Positions 33,707 to 42,628 of a stretch of 64,000 nucleotides of DNA are shown in pieces (positions within the stretch are counted from its first letter, which is position 1; each line of letters starts with the position of its first letter). This DNA comes from Streptomyces aureocirculatus. Lineage in GTDB: Bacteria > Actinomycetota > Actinomycetes > Streptomycetales > Streptomycetaceae. The stretch is from the NCBI RefSeq assembly GCF_000720475.1, contig NZ_JOAP01000003.1:186001-250000 (forward strand). The letters run 5' to 3'. Under the pieces are notes generated by a model. The model worked only from the letters and a program-made list of their open reading frames with translations. It did no database searches and was not told the origin of the DNA. A program made the translations under genes and the position numbers.

Positions 33707-34525
33707 ATGCGCGAGATCCTCGGAAGGCGACGCAGGCTCCTGTCCTGGCGAGTCGGTAGGAAGCCTGACCAGAGTCCTGCTCTGCTCGCGGCGCTGACCT
33801 TCGCGACAGCATGGCGCTGGCCCGTGCTGCCGGGTGTCGGTACGGACGACCAGGTCAGGCGGGGTCTCGACACCCTCGACACCCTCGGCGCGCGCACGGA
33901 CCGGCAGGGCGACACACGCGGCAGGACCGGTAAGGCCGCCAGAAAGGCAGCCGCCAGAAAGGCAGCCAAGGGCACCGGTGCGTCCGCACTGCGCGGCACC
34001 ACCGCGCGCTGCGCCTGTCCCGACCCCGACTGCGCCTTCCCCGGCGCCCACCCGCTCGACCCGGGCCTGCTCGCCGCGACCACCGACGAGCGCCTGGTGC
34101 GCTGGTGGTGGACCAACCGGCCCGGCGCACCGGTGCTCCTGGCCACCGGCGGACGCGCCCCGTGCGCCGTGAGCCTGCCCGCGGTGGCCGGCGCGCGCGC
34201 CCTGGCCGCGCTCGACAAGGCAGGCGTCCGACTCGGCCCCGTCGTCGCCACCCAGGCCCGTGTCTTCATCCTCGTCGCGCCGTACTCGATGGAGCAGTTG
34301 GGCGCGCTCCTGTACGCCAAGGACTGGGTCCCGGGCTCGCTGCGGTTCCACGGCGACGGCGGGTACGTCGCCCTGCCGCCGTCGGAGACCGGCCAGGGAC
34401 AGGTGCGCTGGGAGCGTGCTCCGGCCCCGGGCTCCGCGAGTCCCTGGGTGCCCGACGTCCAGGCCGTCGTCGACGCGGTCGTCGACGCGCTCACTCGTAC
34501 GGGTGTGAGCGCACCCGAGTTGTAG
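33707..34525 (+). CDS. Prim-pol-like (bifunctional DNA primase/polymerase N-terminal) protein
   Basis: 272 residues. Resembles the prim-pol domain proteins found singly in Streptomyces chromosomes: LLAALTFATAWRWPVLPG, then CACPDPDCAFPGAHPLDPGLLAATTDERLVRWWW, which has the zinc-type Cys/His cluster and the typical WW(W/T)xxP. The catalytic DxD seen in active prim-pols is not clear here, so it may be a regulatory or DNA-binding relative. A Lys/Ala repeat (AARKAAARKAAK) sits at residues 68-80. ATG at 33707 follows GGAAAGGAA. An iteron-like array lies just upstream. Confidence 0.75.
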   Translation: MREILGRRRRLLSWRVGRKPDQSPALLAALTFATAWRWPVLPGVGTDDQVRRGLDTLDTLGARTDRQGDTRGRTGKAARKAAARKAAKGTGASALRGTTARCACPDPDCAFPGAHPLDPGLLAATTDERLVRWWWTNRPGAPVLLATGGRAPCAVSLPAVAGARALAALDKAGVRLGPVVATQARVFILVAPYSMEQLGALLYAKDWVPGSLRFHGDGGYVALPPSETGQGQVRWERAPAPGSASPWVPDVQAVVDAVVDALTRTGVSAPEL

Positions 34526-34580
34526 GGGTATTGGGCGCGGGGTGGACGGGCCGGGTCTCCCCGGTCGTTATCTTCGGCCC

Positions 34581-35183
34581 ATGCACCCCCGCCCGGCAGT
34601 GAACCCCCGCCTGCTCGCGCTCCTGGGCGTCGTGGCCGTGGCGGTGCTGCTGCCGCTCGCCGGGGCGTCCGCGGGGCCCGTGCTCAGGCAGGACGCCAAG
34701 ACCCCCGAACAACCTGTACTCCGCGACGACGCCAAGTCGCCCGAGCGGCCCGCGCGCGCCGCTGCCCCGGCCACCGATGCACCCGTTGCCCCGGCCACCG
34801 ATGCACCCCCTGCCCCGGGCGACGTGCCGCCCCCGGCCGAGACCACCGCGCGCTGCGGCCCGGAACTCTCCTCGCCGAAAGGCGTCGAAGCCCAGACCTG
34901 TGTCCTGACCCAGGCCGGCGAGACCTGGGCGCGCACGTACTACCGCAACGCCACCGGCGAGTCGATCAAGGCCGTTCTCAGCCTCATGGGGCCCGCGGGG
35001 CGCACGCTGCGGATGCACTGCCCGGTGGGCGCGGAGGACGAGCCGACGGCCTGCGACACACCCCGGGAGCGCACGGCGGGCGCCGGGGCGCGGTACTCGG
35101 CGGTGGCGGAGTTCGCGGCGGAGCACAGCGACGCCCTGCTGCTGAGGTCGGGCAGCAACTCGGCCGCATCCACGGGCAGTTGA
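34581..35183 (+). CDS. Secreted protein of unknown function
   Basis: 200 residues. Signal peptide (residues 1-31; LLALLGVVAVAVLLPLAG). A Pro/Ala-rich stretch follows with small duplications (RQDAKTPEQPVL/RDDAKSPERP and PATDAP twice). The folded part (about 90-185) has four Cys-type positions (CGPELSS, TCVLTQ, HCPVG, ACDTPRE), plausibly two disulphides, and resembles no family I can name. Downstream is a perfect terminator-type hairpin. Confidence 0.7.
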   Translation: MHPRPAVNPRLLALLGVVAVAVLLPLAGASAGPVLRQDAKTPEQPVLRDDAKSPERPARAAAPATDAPVAPATDAPPAPGDVPPPAETTARCGPELSSPKGVEAQTCVLTQAGETWARTYYRNATGESIKAVLSLMGPAGRTLRMHCPVGAEDEPTACDTPRERTAGAGARYSAVAEFAAEHSDALLLRSGSNSAASTGS

Positions 35184-35212
35184 GCATGCGACCGTTCGCA
35201 GGGCACAGAAAC

Positions 35213-35252
35213 GCCCGGTTGCTGGCGACGGGGGATGCACCAGCAACCGGGC
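35213..35252 (+). terminator. Perfect 13-bp hairpin
   Basis: GCCCGGTTGCTGG, 14-nt loop, CCAGCAACCGGGC, 30 bp after the secreted-protein stop. No U-run follows. Further on, GTGACAGGAGTCAC and CTGACTGGTGGGTCAG (about 35336-35381) are small inverted repeats of unknown meaning. Confidence 0.7.
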
Positions 35253-35527
35253 TACCAGAACGGTAACAAGAGATCGGCGCTTGGCAAATTCGATCTCAGT
35301 TATCCGGACAGGGATTTACCTGCTTCCAACGGGAGTTGTGACAGGAGTCACGCATTCCGATCCGACTGACTGGTGGGTCAGTGAGGAGTCGCAGCCGACG
35401 GGGCGGTCCACCTGTCCCAAGCCCCGCAGCCGGGTGCGCACGGACCGGCCGCTGAGCGGGTCCCGACAGACGTCTGAAAGTGCCCCGGCAGACGGCCGCG
35501 CGGGTCCGGACGGGTGGCGTCCACGCA

Positions 35528-35590
35528 GCCCGGCGGTCGCGCCTACGCCACCCCGGCGGTCGCGCCTACGCCACCCGGCGGTCGGCTGAG
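35528..35590. repeat. 22-23-bp tandem repeat before the SEC-C gene end
   Basis: About 2.7 copies of a unit with core CGGCGGTCGCGCCTACGCCA. It lies in the 464-bp gap between the secreted-protein gene and the convergent SEC-C gene. No gene is credible in the rest of the gap. Confidence 0.7.
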
Positions 35591-35647
35591 GGCGCCCGGC
35601 CGGTCGGCGTCCGGGCACCCCGCGGTCAACTGCCGGTGTCTCGGCCC

Positions 35648-36631
35648 TCAGCTCAGGGTGACCTGGCGGTTGGTGAGGCCGCCGCGGGCCCTGCGCTCCT
35701 CCGGCGTCAGCGGCTCGGTGGCCGCGAGCGCCGTGGCCAGGCGCCCGGCGAACTCGGCGGCGGGTCCCTCGACGTCGGCGGCGCCCACGCCGCTCGGCAG
35801 GTCCCACACCGGCACGGTCAGGCCGTGCGCACGGAAGGAGCCGACCAGTCGGGTGCCGTCACCGAGGCTCGACGTACCGGCCGCGTGCAGCCGTGCGAGC
35901 GCGTCGAGGAGCTGCTCCTCGGGGTGCGGCATGACCCACCGCAGGTGGTTCTTCTCCGGCGTCTCGCACCAGTACGCGGCGTCCACGCCGGACAGCTTGA
36001 CGGTCGGGATGGCGGCGGCGTTCGCACGCTCCAGGGAGGCGGACACCTCCGGCGTCGTGTTCTCCGCGTCCGGCACCCAGAACTCGAACCCGGAGTGCAC
36101 GACCGGCTCGAACGCGCTCTTCTCGTCGATCAGGTCCTGCATCCGCGGCCCGTCGGCGGGCGCGCGGCGGCCGGGGACCGGCTTGCCCGGCTCGGTGGCG
36201 AGGGCACGCTGCAGGGTGTCGGCGAGGTCGCGGCTGATGTCGCCGGAGGAGGTTTCGTTCTGCAGGCCGAGCAGGACCGAGCCGTCGTCGCGGCGCAGCG
36301 CGGGCCAGGCCATCGGAAGGACGGTCGCCAGGGTCACCGAGGGCACGCCGTCGGGCAGCGCCTCCTTCAGCGTGAGCTCGACGGTCGCGGCGGGCACCAG
36401 CTCGCGCAGGGCCACCCAGTCGCACTCGCCGGGCAGACCTTCGAACGGGCGCTGCACCAGCTCGGTCACCGCGTGCGCGGCGGACCGGCCGTGACAGGCC
36501 TTGTAGCGGCGGCCCGAACCGCAGGGGCAGGGTTCCCGGGCGCCGACCACCGGGACCTCGTGGTCCTTGAGCTGCGACTGCTTGCCCTTGTTGCCCTGGT
36601 TGCCCTTGGTCTGCGGGCGCTTCTTGGCCAT
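35648..36631 (-). CDS. SEC-C motif protein (DUF5926-type)
   Basis: 327 residues. After a Lys/Gln-rich start (KKRPQTKGNQGNKGKQ) comes the SEC-C zinc motif CPCGSGRRYKACHG at residues 35-48, as at the SecA C-terminus. The rest matches the conserved actinobacterial protein carrying this motif (FEGLPGECDWVALRELVPAATVEL, WVMPHPEEQLLDALARLHAAG). The function is unknown; SEC-C motifs bind zinc and can contact SecB or ribosomes. The length is normal. Confidence 0.85.
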   Translation of the reverse strand: MAKKRPQTKGNQGNKGKQSQLKDHEVPVVGAREPCPCGSGRRYKACHGRSAAHAVTELVQRPFEGLPGECDWVALRELVPAATVELTLKEALPDGVPSVTLATVLPMAWPALRRDDGSVLLGLQNETSSGDISRDLADTLQRALATEPGKPVPGRRAPADGPRMQDLIDEKSAFEPVVHSGFEFWVPDAENTTPEVSASLERANAAAIPTVKLSGVDAAYWCETPEKNHLRWVMPHPEEQLLDALARLHAAGTSSLGDGTRLVGSFRAHGLTVPVWDLPSGVGAADVEGPAAEFAGRLATALAATEPLTPEERRARGGLTNRQVTLS

Positions 36632-36927
36632 CGTGGGTGTCTCCCGGTTACGGCTCGCTTGCGTACGGGCGCGAGCCTAGCCGTTCGCCGCGGACCGGAC
36701 TGAGCGTCCGTGCGCACCGGCGAGGGGGCGGTCGTGGCGGTGCGGGACCGGTGCGGGTCGTGCCGGCGGACCCGGGTGTGTCCCGTCACGGGACCGCCGC
36801 GGGTCGGCTCGCGGGTCCGGTGCGAAGCGCGCCGCGGGATCGGCGGCCGTCGTACCGGCGGCTCTTGTGCCCTCCCGCGGCGGGACCGGCCGGTGTGGTG
36901 CCCCCGGCTGCTGTCCGTCCCGCATTC

Positions 36928-36994
36928 GGCCCGGTACGGGTCATGCCGTTGGGCCGGTACGTGTCATGTCTTGGGACCAGTACGTCTCGTGCCG
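36928..36994. repeat. 22-24-bp degenerate tandem repeat in a 492-bp gap
   Basis: Three units with cores CCGGTACGGGTCATGCCGTTG, then CCGGTACGTGTCATG and CCAGTACGTCTCGTG. The rest of the gap (36632-37123) holds related GGTGCGGGACCGGTGCGGGTC sequence and no credible gene. Confidence 0.6.
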
Positions 36995-37123
36995 GGGGGC
37001 CGGGGCGGCACCGGGCCGCCGGGGCGCCGCACCTCGTACCGAAGGACTGGTGGGCGCCGCGCCGCCAGGCGTAGCACTCTCCGCCCGCCCGAAGCCCCCG
37101 TCGTTCCGTCGCCGGTTCCGTCG

Positions 37124-37675
37124 TCAGTCCCCGTCGTCGAACGGGTCGGCGTAGGCCAGCTCGGACCTCGTCGCCGCGGCGGCGGCCGGTGCCGCGACGC
37201 GCGTAGCGAAATCCTCGTGGCGGTGCCCGGACCGCACGAGAGCCCAGACGGTGACCTCACCGTGGATGTCGTCGCGGACCCCCCAGTTCTCGGCGAGAGC
37301 GGTGATGATGTTCAGTCCGCGGCCGCCGTGCGCCGTCACCGACGGGGTGGCGGGGGCCGGGCGGGTCGGTCCGCCGCCGTCCGTCACCTCGACCGTGAGC
37401 CGCCCCGTATTGTCGACGCGCCACGCCGCACGTACGTCTCCGTCGCTGTCGCCGTCGTCTTCATGGAACCCCTGGCCCAGCGGCCTGCCATGCCGACAGG
37501 CGTTGCTGAGAAGCTCGGACAGGATCAGTACGGCATCGTCGATGACCGTCTCCGACACCCCGCTGACGCGCAACTGATCACGCATCCGGTGTCTTGCTTC
37601 CCCCACGCCCGCAGGACCATGGGGTACGGCCATGCTCGACGACGCGGGCACCTCCCGTGCCACCACAAACGCCAC
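37124..37675 (-). CDS. Anti-sigma-factor-type ATP-binding protein (HATPase)
   Basis: 183 residues, a GHKL ATPase domain with N box LSELLSNACRHG, G1 DGGGPTRP and G2 GGRGLNIITALAENWG. The GTG at 37675 is chosen because a full AAAGGAGGT ribosome site ends 7 nt before it. Likely part of Streptomyces partner-switching or developmental control. A second such protein is at 26921-27433. The open frame further upstream is not coding. Confidence 0.87.
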   Translation of the reverse strand: MAFVVAREVPASSSMAVPHGPAGVGEARHRMRDQLRVSGVSETVIDDAVLILSELLSNACRHGRPLGQGFHEDDGDSDGDVRAAWRVDNTGRLTVEVTDGGGPTRPAPATPSVTAHGGRGLNIITALAENWGVRDDIHGEVTVWALVRSGHRHEDFATRVAAPAAAAATRSELAYADPFDDGD

Positions 37676-37815
37676 CCCCGAGACCTCCTTTGCCCCACGC
37701 CACGGTGTGGATGCCCCAATGGCCTGGACCGGAAACCGGCCAACGCCGGGATGGTGACGCACTCGACACGGTCGAACACGCAGCGAACGCGCCGGTGCAC
37801 TCCCCGTGACGGGGT

Positions 37816-38688
37816 CTAGTCGCGGCCCAGTTGGGAGAGCACCTGCTTGGGGCGGTTGGTGATGATCGCGTCGACTCCGAGCCGGGCGCAGAGCTCGACG
37901 TCCTCGGGCTCGTTCACGGTCCACACATGGACCTGGTGCCCGGCGCGTTTGAGCTTGGCCACGTACCCGGGATGGTTGCGCAGGATCCGGACGCTCGGGC
38001 CCGCGATCCGTACCCCGCGGGGCAGTCGTCCTTCGCGGTGGCGGGGCGAGACGAACTGCATCAGATAGACCGTCGGCAGGGTCGGCGACGCGGCTCGCAC
38101 GCGCTGGAGGGAGCGCGCCGAGAAGCTCATGACGCGGATGGGCGAGGGGCCGTCGGCGGGCGGCGCGTCGAGGTCGAAACGCTTGAGCAGGTGCAGCAGC
38201 CGCTCCTCGACCTGACCGGCCCAGCGGGTGGGGTGCTTGGTCTCGACGGCCAGTTGCACCCGGCGGCCGGAGGCGTTGTTCTCGGCCACGAGTTCCAGAA
38301 GTCGCTCCAGGGTGAGGACCGATGTGTCCGCCGGGTCCGGCGCCACGTCCCAGTCGAGCCCTTCCTCGTCGAGGCCTCCGGCCGTGCCGCCGGACACGCC
38401 CCCGGCCGTGCCCCCGGCGCCGCCGTTCTTCCAGGAGCCGAAGTCGAGGGCGGCCAGATCGGCGAGTTCCAGGGCGGAGACGGCGCCGCGGCCGTTGGAG
38501 GTGCGGTTCACACGGCGGTCGTGGACGCACACCAGATGCCCGTCAGCGGTGAGCCGTACGTCGCATTCGAGGGCGTCCGCGCCGTCCTCGACCGCCTTCT
38601 TGTAGGCGGCCAGGGTGTGCTCGGGGGCGTCCTCGGACGCGCCGCGGTGGGCGACGACCTGGATGTGGTGCTGTCGTGCGTGGGTCAC
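37816..38688 (-). CDS. Glycerophosphodiester phosphodiesterase
   Basis: 290 residues. GDPD TIM-barrel motifs: VVAHRGASEDAPEHTLAAY (catalytic His), ALECDVRLTADGHLVCVHD (metal Glu/Asp and second catalytic His), VETKHP, and C-terminal VHVWTVNEPEDVELCARLGVDAIITNRP. Cleaves glycerophosphodiesters to glycerol-3-phosphate and an alcohol. No signal peptide, so probably cytoplasmic. A Gly-rich insert (GGAGGTAGGVSGGTAGGLDEE) around residues 93-115 is unusual. Confidence 0.92.
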   Translation of the reverse strand: MTHARQHHIQVVAHRGASEDAPEHTLAAYKKAVEDGADALECDVRLTADGHLVCVHDRRVNRTSNGRGAVSALELADLAALDFGSWKNGGAGGTAGGVSGGTAGGLDEEGLDWDVAPDPADTSVLTLERLLELVAENNASGRRVQLAVETKHPTRWAGQVEERLLHLLKRFDLDAPPADGPSPIRVMSFSARSLQRVRAASPTLPTVYLMQFVSPRHREGRLPRGVRIAGPSVRILRNHPGYVAKLKRAGHQVHVWTVNEPEDVELCARLGVDAIITNRPKQVLSQLGRD

Positions 38689-38934
38689 CGCGTCATCGTG
38701 CCATCGCTGCCCGCCGCGCCTGCCGTGTGGGTCGGGGCGGGTCGTAGTGGGCCGGAGTGGGCCTGTGTGGGGCGGGGCGTGCCGGTTTCGCCCGCCGTGA
38801 ACGCACAGCCTCGGCTTATGGTGCCCTGACAGCCCATGGGAAAAGCTGACTACAGACGAATCTGAACCGATCTGATCGTTTGCTGCTCTCAGGCCGTGAC
38901 CGAGTACGACAGCGTGGACCGAGGAGAAGAAGCT

Positions 38935-40530
38935 GTGAGCACCGAGAACGAGGGCACCGAAGTACCACCGGCCCCGTCCGCACCTCCTGTGCCGGTGGAC
39001 ACTCCCGCTGCTTCCGCCCCCGACGCGCCGGCGCAGCAGCCCCCGGAGCAGTCTGGGGGAGCCGCCGCGCAGTCCGGGGCGACTGCCGCCGGGGGTGAGC
39101 CGGCTTCACCAGGCCACGCTCCGGCGCAGGCCCCGGCGCCCCCTGCCCCGGCGCCGAGCGCTCCCGCCCCGAGCGTCCCGGACCCGTACGCCCACACGAC
39201 CGCGCACCTGGGCGCGGGCCAGAGCCAGGCACACCACACAGGCGCGAGCCGGCCCACCACCGGCCAGAGCCCGGCCGGTGCGTGGCCGCCGCCTCCCCCG
39301 CCGGCGGTGCCGACGTACGCGCAGGGCGGCGGGCACGACGGCGGGGCCGGTTCCCACTGGGGCGCGTCCTGGACGGCGGAGCAGCCGTCGGCGCCGAAGC
39401 CGAGCGGCCGCCGGGGCGGTCTGGTCGCGGCGGTCCTCGCGGCGGCGCTGATCGCGGGCGGCGTCGGCGGCGGCCTCGGCTTCTGGGCGGCGGACCGCAA
39501 CGACGACAGCGGCACGGACTCGACGCCCGTCTCCGCCTCGGACGCCCCCGCGGACCTCAAGCGGCAGCCGGGTTCGGTGGCGGACATCGCGAACAAGGCG
39601 CTGCCGAGCGTCGTCACGATCGAGGCCCAGAACGGCAGCGGCGAGGGCGGCACGGGCACGGGCTTCGTCTATGACACCCAGGGTCACATCCTCACAAACA
39701 ACCACGTAGTGGCGTCCGCGGCCGAGGGCGGCAAGCTGTCGGCAACGTTCTCGAACGGAAAGAAGTACAGCGCCGAGGTCGTCGGCCGCGCCGAGGGCTA
39801 CGACGTAGCGGTGATCAAGCTCAAGGACAAGCCGGCCAACCTCACGCCGATCCCGCTCGCCAACTCCGACAAGGTGGCCGTCGGGGACTCCACGATCGCC
39901 ATCGGCGCCCCCTTCGGTCTGTCGAACACGGTCACGACGGGCATCGTCAGCGCCAAGAACCGCCCGGTGACCTCCAGCGACGGCGGCAACAAGAGCTCGT
40001 ACATGAGCGCGCTGCAGACCGACGCCTCCATCAACCCGGGCAACTCCGGCGGCCCGCTCCTGGACGCGCGCGGCGCGGTCATCGGCATCAACTCCGCGAT
40101 CAAGCCCGCCGACAGCGGCGGCGGCCTCGGCGGGGGCGGCCAGTCCGGCTCCATCGGCCTGGGCTTCGCGATCCCGGTGAACCAGGCGAAGAACGTCGCG
40201 CAGCAACTGATCAAGACGGGTGAGGCCACCTACCCCGTCATCGGCGCGTCGGTCGCCCTGGCGGAGACCTCGGACGGCGCGACCATCTCCGACCGCGGCG
40301 CCAGTGGCTCGGGCCCCGCGGTGGAGCCTGGCGGCCCCGCGGCCAAGGCGGGCCTCAAGTCCGGCGACGTCATCAAGAAGCTGGACGACATGGTCATCGA
40401 CAGCGGCCCGACCCTGATCGGCCAGATCTGGACCCACAAGCCCGGCGACACCGTGAAGATCACCTACGAGCGCGACGGCAAGGAGCGCACGACCGACGTG
40501 GTCCTGGGCGCACGCAAGGGCGATAGCTGA
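38935..40530 (+). CDS. HtrA/DegP-like membrane-anchored serine protease with PDZ domain
   Basis: 531 residues. A Pro/Ala-rich cytoplasmic stretch of about 145 residues, one membrane helix (LVAAVLAAALIAGGVGGGLGF), then a trypsin-like domain with triad His in TNNHVVASA, Asp in YDVAVIKL and Ser in NPGNSGGPLLD, and a C-terminal PDZ domain (GPAAKAGLKSGDVIKKLDD). Degrades or refolds damaged secreted proteins. GTG at 38935 is chosen for its GAGGAGAAG ribosome site; an in-frame GTG at 38896 would add 13 residues. Confidence 0.92.
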   Translation: MSTENEGTEVPPAPSAPPVPVDTPAASAPDAPAQQPPEQSGGAAAQSGATAAGGEPASPGHAPAQAPAPPAPAPSAPAPSVPDPYAHTTAHLGAGQSQAHHTGASRPTTGQSPAGAWPPPPPPAVPTYAQGGGHDGGAGSHWGASWTAEQPSAPKPSGRRGGLVAAVLAAALIAGGVGGGLGFWAADRNDDSGTDSTPVSASDAPADLKRQPGSVADIANKALPSVVTIEAQNGSGEGGTGTGFVYDTQGHILTNNHVVASAAEGGKLSATFSNGKKYSAEVVGRAEGYDVAVIKLKDKPANLTPIPLANSDKVAVGDSTIAIGAPFGLSNTVTTGIVSAKNRPVTSSDGGNKSSYMSALQTDASINPGNSGGPLLDARGAVIGINSAIKPADSGGGLGGGGQSGSIGLGFAIPVNQAKNVAQQLIKTGEATYPVIGASVALAETSDGATISDRGASGSGPAVEPGGPAAKAGLKSGDVIKKLDDMVIDSGPTLIGQIWTHKPGDTVKITYERDGKERTTDVVLGARKGDS

Positions 40531-40578
40531 CCCGCTACTCTTGACCCCGCGCCACGGCCACATCGGCCGCGGGCGCGG

Positions 40579-40663
40579 GGTGGGTTGCCCGAGCGGCCTA
40601 AGGGAACGGTCTTGAAAACCGTCGTGGTTCACACCACCGTGGGTTCAAATCCCACACCCACCG
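40579..40663 (+). tRNA. tRNA-Ser (UGA)
   Basis: Acceptor GGTGGGT/ACCCACC with discriminator G, anticodon loop CTTGAAA (anticodon TGA), long variable arm, and T arm GTGGG-TTCAAAT-CCCAC. No CCA encoded. Confidence 0.95.
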
Positions 40664-40693
40664 CGGGAACTGGCCCGCAGCTCGCAGGTCAGC

Positions 40694-40725
40694 AGGGGGT
40701 GCCGCTCATGGGAGAGGCACCCCCT
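40694..40725 (+). terminator. Hairpin after tRNA-Ser(UGA)
   Basis: AGGGGGTGCC, 12-nt loop, GGCACCCCCT: a perfect 10-bp stem 31 bp after the tRNA, followed by TCCGC. Confidence 0.7.
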
Positions 40726-40911
40726 TCCGCATGGTTCTGTCGCACCCCTGCTCGTTCGGCTCGCCGGTTCGGTGAGCCGCCCGGGTGAGGGGGCGGTACC
40801 TCGCCGGGGTGCGGCGGCTCAGCGGTGGTGGCAGGGCTGGGGCATCGGTGCACGGTGCCCCAGGGGCGCGACCGTCGTGCCCGAGGGCGTGCTGCCGGAA
40901 AGGACACCGGC

Positions 40912-41109
40912 ATGAGGATCGCTGAGGCGGTGGCGGGAGCCGTCGGGACGGTCATGGCCCTGGGGGCCCGGGGGGCGGCCGCCGCGCCTACCGCGGCCGC
41001 CGATGCGTCGCGGGAGAAGGGGTTGCAGATCGCGTCGATCATCGCGTAGGGCTCGTTCGACGGGGTGCCCGGCAAGGAGTTGGTCGTGGGGCTCGACGAC
41101 GTTGCCTGA
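40912..41109 (+). pseudogene. Small secreted-protein gene with internal TAG
   Basis: ATG 40912, preceded by GGAAAGGA, opens a 45-residue frame with a signal-peptide-like start (VAGAVGTVMALGARGAAAAP) ending in TAG at 41047. The same frame continues 19 more codons with coding-like sequence (GSFDGVPGKELVVGLDDVA) to TGA at 41109. Either a point mutation broke a short secreted protein or this is a remnant of a longer gene. Nothing else in 40726-41254 looks like a gene; 41190-41255 holds short GTAAGGCGC/GTAGGGCGC repeats. Confidence 0.4.
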
Positions 41110-41254
41110 GTCGTGGTTCGGCGGTGCGGGTCACATCCCGGCGGTCGCACCCCAGGCGGTGGTGCCTCGCCGGTCTTCTCCCGCCGGTCGCGTCCCGTAA
41201 GGCGCATCCCGTAGGGCGCGACCCGTGGTGGTGCACCCGGTAAGGCGCGTCCCC

Positions 41255-42256
41255 TCAGGCGTGGCCCGTGAGGCGGGCCGCCGAGGTGATCGTCGAGTGG
41301 GCCTCGCGGAGGGTGAGGCCCACCTGGACGGCCGCGTCCGTGAGTGGGCCGGTGAGGGCCTCGCCGAGACCGTTCTCGTACGCGCGGCACGCGGCCCAGA
41401 ACAGCCGCGTGTTGCGCTGCCCCTCGTGCGCGGCGAGGACGAACTGGACCAGGCCCTGCCCCTGTTGCGGGTCCGGCCGGCCGCCGCCGCCCGGCGGTGA
41501 CGACCGGTGGCGGGGCCCCGGGGCAAGCAGCCGCAGCAGCGCGGCCGGGCAGGCGGCCGGCGGGAGGTGGGCCGTACCGGGCACGGTGCTGTAGACGCCG
41601 TGTTCGGTACGGGAACCCGGGCCGACCAGGTACCCGCCCGCCCCCCGGATGTCGATGCCGGGAGCCAGGCGGCCCGCGGAGTTGGGCACGACGGTGTCAG
41701 GTGGCCCCGACAACCAGATGTGCCGGCCACCGCTCGGCGTCGTCACGACGACCGTTTCCGGGATCGTGAACAGGTGCCGCAGCGCCAGTTCGCGCAGCGC
41801 GGCCGGGGCGTCGGTGCCGGACTTGGTGTCCAGGTCGATGCCGATCAGGTGGTACGGGGGAAGTCCGCACGCGATTCCGTAACCGGCGGCCCAGGGCGCG
41901 GCGGCGAACAGCTCGCGGATGCGGTGCGGGTCGGTCGACGCGTCGTACACGCCATGTCCCGTGCGACCGCACTCGCCCCGGCAGGGTGGCACCGACGACG
42001 GCGGAGGCCCGACCTGCGGGCGGTCGTGGTGCGGGCGGTCGTGGTGCGGGCGGTCGTGGTGTGGGGAGCGGAGCGCGGGGAGCTTGGTCCGGGAGAGCGG
42101 GATGACGGCGAGTCCGCGCTCGGCCGCGGACAGGGCGTGGGCGAGCGCGAGGGTGGCGGTGTGCCGGGCGGCGATCCGCTCGGGGTGCGGGGCCGGGCGC
42201 CTGGGGGTCTCGTCAGGGGGGTTGCGATCTGCGGCATGGCGGTCGGAGGAGGCCAT
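41255..42256 (-). CDS. Bifunctional DNA primase/polymerase (prim-pol) domain protein
   Basis: 333 residues. A prim-pol domain with HALSAAERGLAVIPLSRTK at the start, catalytic-type DxD in GIDLDTKSG, conserved SGGRHIWL, and GIDIRGAGGYLVGPGS, as in replication proteins of actinobacterial phages and integrative elements. No helicase domain follows. A triple HHDRP repeat at residues 65-79 comes from a 15-bp tandem unit. No integrase or excisionase is nearby, though tRNA-Ser lies 600 bp away, so it may be a domesticated or leftover element gene. Confidence 0.88.
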   Translation of the reverse strand: MASSDRHAADRNPPDETPRRPAPHPERIAARHTATLALAHALSAAERGLAVIPLSRTKLPALRSPHHDRPHHDRPHHDRPQVGPPPSSVPPCRGECGRTGHGVYDASTDPHRIRELFAAAPWAAGYGIACGLPPYHLIGIDLDTKSGTDAPAALRELALRHLFTIPETVVVTTPSGGRHIWLSGPPDTVVPNSAGRLAPGIDIRGAGGYLVGPGSRTEHGVYSTVPGTAHLPPAACPAALLRLLAPGPRHRSSPPGGGGRPDPQQGQGLVQFVLAAHEGQRNTRLFWAACRAYENGLGEALTGPLTDAAVQVGLTLREAHSTITSAARLTGHA

Positions 42257-42628
42257 GCCTCATTTTCGTACAGACGTTCGATGAAGGGAAGAGGGGTGGC
42301 CCTGGGTGGCGCGTTCCGCGGGCGTGGCGGGCCTTTTTTCCGGTGGTCGCCGGGGCGCTACTGCCCGTGCGGCGCCTCGCTTCCGGCGCTCGCGAGGTTG
42401 CCGTACGGAGCGTCTGCTGCTGCAAAGCACGTTTATCGACTTGTCCTCACGCTTGCGGGGGAACTGTGTCTTACGGGGTGGTTCCGAGGGGATTCGGTGG
42501 GCAACTCTGGAGTCGCGACGTCGTGCAGTGCAGATATCGAGGTGGTCGGCCAACCGCCTTGCTGCAAGCCCTAGTTGAGGTGATTCCGGCTTTCTGCCGG
42601 GGTGTATCTCCCGTTCTGGAGGAATGAC
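42257..42628 (+). promoter_or_regulatory. Upstream region of the small secreted protein gene
   Basis: A 372-bp non-coding gap with lower GC than its flanks between about 42400 and 42560. It ends in a strong ribosome site, GGAGG, about 8 nt before the ATG at 42629. I see no clear -10/-35 pair and no palindrome of note. Confidence 0.3.

Noticed and set aside
35189..35260. tRNA-like sequence after the secreted-protein gene
   Set aside because: The cloverleaf does not form; only one 13-bp hairpin is present.
40579..42256. Integrative element at tRNA-Ser(UGA)
   Set aside because: No integrase, no excisionase, and I found no second copy of the tRNA 3' end in the window; only a lone prim-pol gene remains.
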